A DNA stretch of 64,000 nt from Suillus spraguei. Its lineage: Eukaryota; Basidiomycota; Agaricomycetes; Boletales; Suillaceae. Each line of letters starts with the position of its first letter. Within the stretch, counting starts at the first letter, position 1. Position numbers and translations under genes: made by a program. Shown one piece after another: positions 57,624 to 64,000 of this stretch. Below the pieces are notes generated by a model, which did not search any database, was not told where the DNA came from, and was given only the letters and a program-made list of their open reading frames with translations. The stretch spans positions 1-64,000 of the forward strand of contig JABCPU010000336.1 in the NCBI GenBank assembly GCA_016800925.1, read 5' to 3'.

Positions 57624-59594
57624 CCAGGTCCGAAAAGCTTCATGGATGGCTAGGAGTTCCTTGTCATGGGTGTCATAATTGAGTTCCGGAGCGGACAGAG
57701 TACGGGAATAATAGGCAACCGGACGAAGCTCTGAGTCCGGGCATACAATGGACAGTATTCCAGCTATGGCATAATCAGAGGCATCGGTTTTCACAACTAT
57801 AGGAACATCCGGAATCCAGTGGGTAAGTACCGGAGCGGAAGTGAAGGCTTTTTTGAGTGCTCCGAAGGATTTCTGACAGTCTTCAGAACAGTCCCAAGGA
57901 ACTCCTTTGCGCGTGAGCTGAGTGAGGGGAACTACAATATCCAAGTAGTTGAAGATAAATCGACGATAGAAATTAGCAAATCCGAGGAAGGATTGAATGT
58001 CCTTGATCTTCTGAGGTTCTGGCCAGTTGACAATAGACCGGATCTTTTCTGACGACATTGTCAAGCTGTCCGGAGATAGCAGGTAACCAAGATACTCGAA
58101 GGAGGATGAGTGGAATTCGCATTTCTCGGGTTTGGCATAGAGTCAATTTTTACGAAGGCGATGTAGTACTTCTTGGACATGTTTCCTATGACTCACGAGG
58201 TCTTCGGAATAGATAAGGATGTCATCCAGATATACAATAACGCATATATCCAGCATATCGGCAAACACGCTATTAACAAAGTGTTGAAAAGCTGCTGGAG
58301 CGTTTGTAAGGCCTTCCAGCATTACCAGCCATTCATAGGAACCATAGCGTGTTCAGAAGGAAGTCTTCCACTCATCCCCTTCTGCTATCCGGACGAGATG
58401 ATAAGCAGAACGGAGATCAATTTTGGTATAAAATTTAGCGCGGCTCAGAGAGTCTAGGAGGTCGGCAATGAGAGGTAACGGATAACGGTCCTTCTTTGTA
58501 ATCTGGTTGAGGCCTCGGAAATCCACACAAAGGCGACGGGAACCATCCTTCTTTTTCACAAACAGGACAGGGGCACTGTGAGGAGAGGACGAGGATCGGA
58601 GGAGTCCAGACGAGATGTTTTCATCGAGGAACTTCCGGAGGGCCTCAAGCTTGACCAGAGAGAGAGAATATATGGTTCCGAGAGGCAGACTAGCTCCTTC
58701 CTCTATCTCAATTTTGAGGTCATAGGGTCGGTGAGGAGGTAACTGTCCGGCTTTGCCTTTATCAAAGACATCGACATCCGCAAACTCGTGGTATTCGGAA
58801 GGGACTCTGGAGAGGTCTGGAGGTTCGGATGATATGGATGCGGATCGGAGATTAACCCCAGAGGGACGGAGATAGATGCTGAACTGAGTGGATCCTTCTA
58901 ACTTGCAGGCACGACAAAAGGCCACTGCATTTATCAGAGAGATGTTAGGGACCAAAGTGTCAATGGAGGGTTCGGATTTGGTCAGAGGAGGAGTCTCTAC
59001 CATGGATGGGATGCTCTGAGGCAATGGAGATTTTGGAAGGGAGGATTCTTCCTTGGATAGAATATCCGGCAGTAATGGAGGTGTCGGATTGGATTTTCCT
59101 GCCACGGATGGTGTGTCCGGAGGCAGCAATGATGCAGATGGGGTCAATGGCATTCCCTGTTCAATAGTTTGGAACTCGATGCTGCCCAATACCCAGTCAA
59201 TCAACGGATTGTGTCGGGTGAGCCAGCTATATCCGAGAACAATATAACATGAGGAATCCAAAGGGGTGACGTAGAACGTGTCGGAGGTGATTACACCGGA
59301 GGAGAATCAGATGGATAAGTTTATGGCTTCGACAATATTGTTATTGCATGTACCATCAAATAAACAGAGCAGAAGCGGAGGAATTTGATAGGTAGGAATG
59401 TTATGTTTTCGGACGAAATCAGTGTCTATGAAGTAGTGGGAGGAACCACAGTCTATGAGGGCCAGAAAGTCAGATATATTGGAGAAGGATGGAAGTGAGA
59501 TGTATGGACATAGAGAGTTCAGATCAGGAAGAGTTACAGCATTGAGTCGTAGCTCCGTTGTACAGATTGGGCCAACATGACCCTCATCCCGCAC
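57618..59594 (-). pseudogene. Chromovirus copy 2 protease, RT and RNase H
   Basis: Protease in the frame ending 59307 (LALIDCGSSHYFIDTDFVRK). The RT front part is an open frame of 302 codons from 59261 ([73 protein letters not shown]). The catalytic region near 58240 is shifted in frame. RNase H follows from 58064 ([48 protein letters not shown]). Less damaged than copy 1 in this part. Confidence 0.88.
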
Positions 59595-59614
59595 AGAGTC
59601 AGGAGGGTCGTGGA

Positions 59615-59929
59615 CTAATTTTTTGCCTCATCTGAGGCTTCCAGATCAGTTTCCGGAGTGAGCACGGTAGCACAGCCTTTGGCAGCACGCGAAGTGGATT
59701 TGGTACAGTCTCGGGCAGTGTGACCAGGCCCGCCGCAGAACATACAGAGCCTTTTGTCGATACGTCTCTGACGCTCCTGGGGGGTTAGCTTCCCGTCCGC
59801 ACCAACAACACTAGGAAGATCCAAAGCCTTTGGGGCAGAGGAGGTTGTAGAGGATGTAGGATGTATATCTTCCTTCCGAAATAAGGGGCAATACTTGGGC
59901 AAGGGGCACAGTGTACAAACTGAGGCCAA
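59615..59929 (-). pseudogene. Chromovirus copy 2 Gag tail with zinc knuckle
   Basis: Frame with LCMFCGGPGHTARDC, a CCHC knuckle, and the end LEASDEAKN. Only the last third of Gag remains; the frame runs into LTR-derived sequence after about 59870. Confidence 0.82.
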
Positions 59930-59971
59930 AGCCCTTCAGATCCATTACCCTTTGAGTATGGTCTTAACACT
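59872..59971 (+). repeat. LTR tail fragment (plus orientation)
   Basis: Matches the last 100 bp of the chromovirus LTR (GAAATAAGGGGCA, then GGGGCACAGTG, ending GGTCTTAACA) with many differences. It marks the truncated border of copy 2. Confidence 0.75.
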
Positions 59972-60240
59972 ATCATATCCTCTGACATCTGTAGGTCATC
60001 TTTCCCTCTGGAGCTCTGCTCCTATCCAGCTCTGGACTTTGTCTGGCAGTCCATCCTCCATCCATTCTACTTTGGACTTGTTCCAGTAGTCTTACCTTTA
60101 CTCCCTATCCTCCAGAAATAGTTCCAGCACATTCCTGCACTCATCCAGAAGTCCTTCGGAGCTCTATCAAGCTATCCTACCTTAGAGTTCATCTGGATGT
60201 CATCCAGACTTCAGCAAGAACTCTCCAATGGACTTCATCA
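59972..60240. other. Spacer of unknown origin
   Basis: C/T-rich with repeated TCCAGAAGT-like words. No gene supported. Confidence 0.4.
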
Positions 60241-60322
60241 AAAATTAAGGGCACCTACTCAGGTAAGGGGCACAGTATATGAGCTGAGGTTAAGCCCCTT
60301 TGACTTTCTGACCCTCCAGTAC
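60241..60322 (+). repeat. LTR tail fragment of a related gypsy family
   Basis: AATTAAGGGCACCTACTCAG followed by GTAAGGGGCACAGTATATGA has the plan of the chromovirus LTR end but is diverged. It abuts the RT relic on the minus strand. Confidence 0.55.
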
Positions 60323-60960
60323 AACCCCATGTAAAGCCAGGACTTCTGAGTAGCCTCCAGTTTTGCATGGTTGTAACAGACAAGCAACAAAGGAAATAGG
60401 AAGTGGGAGGGGATAAGCATTCTTCACTGTCCAATCATTAATATACCAATAGTCTTGGCAGGGACGGAGTTCTCCACTTTTCTTTCCCACAAAGAAGAAA
60501 CCACTAGCTTGAGGCCATTTTGACTCAGAAATAAATTCTTTTGCTACATTCTCATCAATGAAAGTTTTCACAGCAGCACATTCTTTTTCCGATAGCAGGT
60601 AAACCTTGGATCTATGGGGAATAAAACTGGGTTTAGTGTCAATGTGATGGTCAATACTGGGTCATTTGGGTGGAAGTTTATTGAGTCTGCCTTTGGTGAA
60701 GTCATCAGTGAAGTCATGGAGATAAGCAGGAACAACTTCTTCTTCTTTTCTTTTTCATTGATGGTGAATTCCTGGGCTTTATTACTATACTTAGGCAGAG
60801 GAAGGAAGATAGTGGAATAATTTGGAAGTTGTTCAAGTCAGGAAGTTCCATTTTTAGTAAGAGGTGTGTCCATGGAAACTTCTTTGATTACACACATGCA
60901 ACTTCTGTCTATATTATATTTAACCAGAAATTCCCCGTCTCCTAACTGGTAAGAAGAGAT
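60323..60960 (-). pseudogene. Second gypsy family: RT N-terminal fragment
   Basis: Minus frame from 60571: [20 protein letters not shown], then [20 protein letters not shown] and [17 protein letters not shown]. This is the start of a gypsy reverse transcriptase, truncated before the catalytic site. Upstream, [20 protein letters not shown] can be read in another frame. A dead fragment. Confidence 0.75.
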
Positions 60961-61046
60961 GTCTCATATGGCTGGAGCATGCCACACATCTTCTTTAGTG
61001 TTGAAGATGCATACCACATGGCACATTTGCCTTGAGTGACATGCAG

Positions 61047-61300
61047 CATCCCCAGGTACAAGTCCATATTGGGAAGGAAGGATTGGTTGCAGGCAGGCAC
61101 AGGTAGGATGATGTCACTCAAGGAACAAGTGCCATATGATGTGTCTCAGGTACAAGTCTGGATTGGTCACTCGAAGGAAAAGTGTTATATAACATCTCCC
61201 AGGCACAAGTCCACATTGGGAAGGAATGGATTGGTTGCAGATAGGATGATGTTACTCAAGGAACAGGTGCCATGTGACATTTCCCAGGCACAAGTCTATG
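61047..61300. repeat. Two-copy direct repeat, about 150-bp spacing
   Basis: CAGGTACAAGTCCATATTGGG at about 61054 and CAGGCACAAGTCCACATTGG at about 61201 begin similar blocks containing GGTTGCAG, AGGATGATGT and ACTCAAGGAACA; partial copies also occur at about 61149 and 61288. Confidence 0.75.
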
Positions 61301-61330
61301 AAGAAGCAGGAAGAAGCACAGCCAGGGTAT

Positions 61331-62400
61331 CAACAAAGCACAAGCACACTGATACATCAGCCAGCAGCCTATGAAAAAAGTTTGTGATTCACTGATATAT
61401 CAGCCTACAGAGGCCTACAGCTGTTGTACCTGAGTGATATATCACCATTACAACTTACATGCACTGACAACTCCTCACATTTATGTATCACTATCTTATG
61501 ACAGTTCTCATCTATTTGATGTATCATTATGACATTATAGACTGGGGGGGTCGTGTGCGGTGTGCGAAGTGCACACCTAATTTTGAGTGTCCCTAATGTT
61601 ACCTCGCCACTGTGATAGAAACTTTGCAGAGACAAGTTCAAAAATGCGAAAAGTTGTCGCAAACAATCTTTACATTGCAAGTCTTTACTTGCATTTTCAA
61701 ACTTTGCACAATTCTTTGCATTTTGTGTTTTTGACGTCTCCAATTTCTTAGATTTCTATTGATCTCTTTCTCCCTTAGACATCTATTGCCACGTAACCCT
61801 CTCCTTCTTGCCAATTTTCACAGGGGATCCATATTCACTGTGCAAACAAGAATTTGATCAGGTTTGGACAGGGTATGAGAAGACAACATAACTGGTATAT
61901 AACCAGAGGTGGCAAATCATGCAAATCCCGAGGTGACAGAGCAGTGGGAAGTACCCATTTCGGGATATGTAGGAACACATTTGCTTTGTAGGGTCCGCAA
62001 GTCTGATTCCAGTCTGACTACCATCATAATAATGTATGGCTCCCATTTCAACTTTCTAGAAGACAGGAAGTGCATGCCACATAACATGTGTGATATGGAA
62101 ACATGCACCATCTGACAGGGCAATGATAAATGTTTCATTTAGCTGTTCGCCTGGGAAGATAACATCACATACAATGTGAGGGCAAAATGTGACTTGGTTG
62201 GGTTGGGCCATCGCAGAGAAACTCATTCTGGCATTGTCAAGGTCAAAAACAGTAAATATTTCAACAGACAACATTACACTCCATATGAGAATGGGCCATC
62301 ACCAAAGCACCACCAGCATTGAAATCACACACTTCCTCGCTGTTGGACAGCGAGAGACTGTGACAATCTGTCAGCATGGCTCGCTTAATGCCCAACCCTG
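61331..62400. other. Spacer without supported gene
   Basis: AT-rich. A G-run plus GTGTGCGGTGTGCGAAGTGC at about 61543-61570 looks like the end of a small transposon, but no partner end was found. Frames here have no family match. Confidence 0.45.
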
Positions 62401-64000
62401 ATGGCACTCTTGTTGCATCCCATCTCCCTTGTTGCACGTCTTCACAATGCACAGTTCTTTACGAAAATGGATATCTGGTCCGGCTATAACAATATTCGCA
62501 TCCATCCCAATGATCACTGGAAAGCTGCTTTTACTACGGAATTCGGCCTCTTTGAACCGAACAGTCATGTTCTTTGGCCTGCAATTCCCAGCAACTTTCC
62601 AAGCATACATGAATCACCTTCCAGCAGGAAATCAATGAAGGATGGATGGTTATCTACATGGACAATATCCTGATTTTCTCTACAAATGGCAGAACATCGT
62701 GAACGAACAAGACGGGTTTTGATGAGATACAAAAGAACATCTGTTCTTGAAACCGGAGAAATGCACCTTCGATGCAGAAGAAGTGGAATACCTCGGAATG
62801 ATAATTGCCCGGACAAGTTGCTATGGATACGCCAAACCAAGGGAATCTCCGAATGGCCATTCCGAAATCTGTAAAAGATGTTCGGTCATTCCTCGGTTTT
62901 TGCAACTTCTACCGCACGTTCATTTCCCACTACTCTGATATGCCCGACCCTTATCGAATTAACAAAAAAGATAAGGTCTTTGATTGGTCAACCGAATGTA
63001 TGGACACCTTCGAAGAACTGAAACGATGCTTTACATCCCAACCGGTACTCCGTAACCCTGATCCTTCTCAACAATTTGCTATTGCCACCGACGCTTCGCT
63101 CGTAGCAACTGGCGGGGTTCTCTTGCAAACTGATGAGAATGGTGTTTATCACCCATGTGCATATCTCTCACAGTCTTTGAATCCCGCGGAATGCAATTAC
63201 CAGATCTTTGATTGGGAACTCCTTGCCGTAATCCAGGCATTGAATGAATGGCGTCACTATCTTGAAGGAACCCAACATCCTGTCCTGGTCTTCACCGACC
63301 ACAAAAACCTTCTGTATTTTAGAAGTGCACAGAAGCTTACCCGTCACCAAGCACGTTGGCAACTCATTTTGTCTATTTACGACATTGAACTGCATCACGT
63401 TGCAGGTACCAAATTGGCAGCACCTGATGCACTATCTCGCCGGCCTGACTATGATTCCGGAAAAGACGATAATGAGGACCAGACTCTCCTCCCTGACGCT
63501 CTGTTCGTTCGTCTCATTGACGCCGACTTGCAGAATGTTTTGTCATCCTCTGACCCCCTTGACGACCCTGTTTTCAAGACAGCGTCCGACGCCCTCGATG
63601 GCATGTGCCTTCCTCCCATGAAATCGACACTCTCTGACTGGAAGATTGAGGAGAACATCCTCTATTTTAAGGATTGTGCCTACATTCCGCCAGCGCATTG
63701 TCCCGATATCCTGAAGCGGTATCACGATCATCCCACCGCAGGACATCCCGGTAGATTCAAAACCGAAGAGCTCGTTAAACAAGAAGCTTGGTGGCCCACT
63801 ATGGGCTCCTATATTCAGAAATATGTTGAGGGTTGCGCCCTTTGTCAGCAAATGAAAGCTGATACACATCCTGTTCGACCTCCGCTTACCCCGATCCCCT
63901 CGTCTGCAACTCGCCCCTTTTCTCAGGTCTCTGTTGATCTTATCACTGACCTCCCTGTCTCCGGTGGCTTTGACAGTATCATGGTCGTGGTAGACCATGG
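62401..64000 (+). mobile_element. Second gypsy family: pol running off the window
   Basis: RT segments in shifting frames from about 62440 (FTKMDIWSGYNNIRIHPNDH, TTEFGLFEP, GWMVIYMDNILIFS). From about 62879 a single open frame continues to the end: FLGFCNFYRTFISHYSDM, RNase H with IATDASLVATGGVL and ELLAVIQALNEWRHYLEGT, FTDHKNLLYF, APDALSRRP, the integrase zinc domain (HDHPTAGHPGRF, CALCQQMK) and the start of the core (SVDLITDLPVSGGFDSIMVV). The RT catalytic box reads YMDN rather than YMDD/YLDD. This is a different lineage from the chromovirus at 45406; it ends outside the window. Confidence 0.88.

Larger units (their letters stand above)
53255..59870 (-). mobile_element. Ty3/gypsy chromovirus, copy 2 (inverted, interrupted)
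   Basis: Same family as copy 1, reading leftward: Gag tail, protease, RT, RNase H, then an LTR insertion at 56521-57623, then integrase, antisense gene and a 3' LTR (53255-53832). The 5' LTR and most of gag are missing: the element stops near 59870, where LTR-tail sequence in the other orientation begins. Copies 1 and 2 stand tail to tail. Confidence 0.88.

Noticed and set aside
1..64000. tRNA or rRNA genes
   Set aside because: I saw no convincing cloverleaf with A and B boxes or rRNA stretch by eye; a tRNAscan-SE run would decide.

Overview
The window comes from a filamentous basidiomycete, most likely an Agaricomycete. Host genes are cut by many short (about 45-60 bp) GT-AG introns. Recognisable families include a MUB1/samB-type MYND protein, a DUF6533-type membrane protein, a polyporopepsin-like aspartic protease homologue, two short CaaX lipopeptide pheromone precursors and Ty3/gypsy chromoviruses with a chromodomain integrase. 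No prokaryotic operon logic applies.

Layout. 1-457: 3' end of a MINDY-family deubiquitinase gene ending in a CaaX box. 805-3763: samB/MUB1 homologue. 4372-4890: mitochondrial HSP10, complete in four exons. 5579-28500: a duplicated block holding five copies of one DHA2-type MFS transporter gene. Copies A (5579-7787, +) and B (9673-11849, +) look intact. C (18992-21195, -) and D (23104-25250, -) are frameshifted pseudogenes, and E (25557-26880, +) is truncated. Each of the B-type copies (B and E) is followed at 1-1.3 kb by a pheromone precursor gene (13068-13208 and 27893-28027), so transporter and pheromone were duplicated as a unit. A DUF6533 family gene (15517-17231), with its own 5' end duplicated upstream and a 3' relic at about 21990-22400, lies inside this block.

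28500-40400: low-density DNA with a 273-bp MITE, a coiled-coil hypothetical gene (30683-31583, -), an intact 15-exon amino-acid permease (33876-36201, +), a decayed WD40 array (37560-38450, -) and a secreted aspartic-protease homologue lacking its first catalytic aspartate (38935-40380, -).

41640-64000: transposon-rich. It holds a minisatellite, a dead PIF/Harbinger element (42198-about 44880) sharing its terminal sequence with the MITE, two copies of one chromovirus tail-to-tail (45406-53252 + and 53255-about 59870 -) with a nested LTR rearrangement, and pieces of a second gypsy family, one of which has a long open pol frame running off the right edge. Both chromoviruses carry an extra gene antisense to pol between integrase and 3' LTR.

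The best candidates for a new biological story are the co-duplicated transporter/pheromone units, the conserved GC-AG introns in the transporter family, the antisense accessory gene in the chromovirus, and the catalytically altered protease homologue. No pheromone receptor (STE3-type) was seen in the window.
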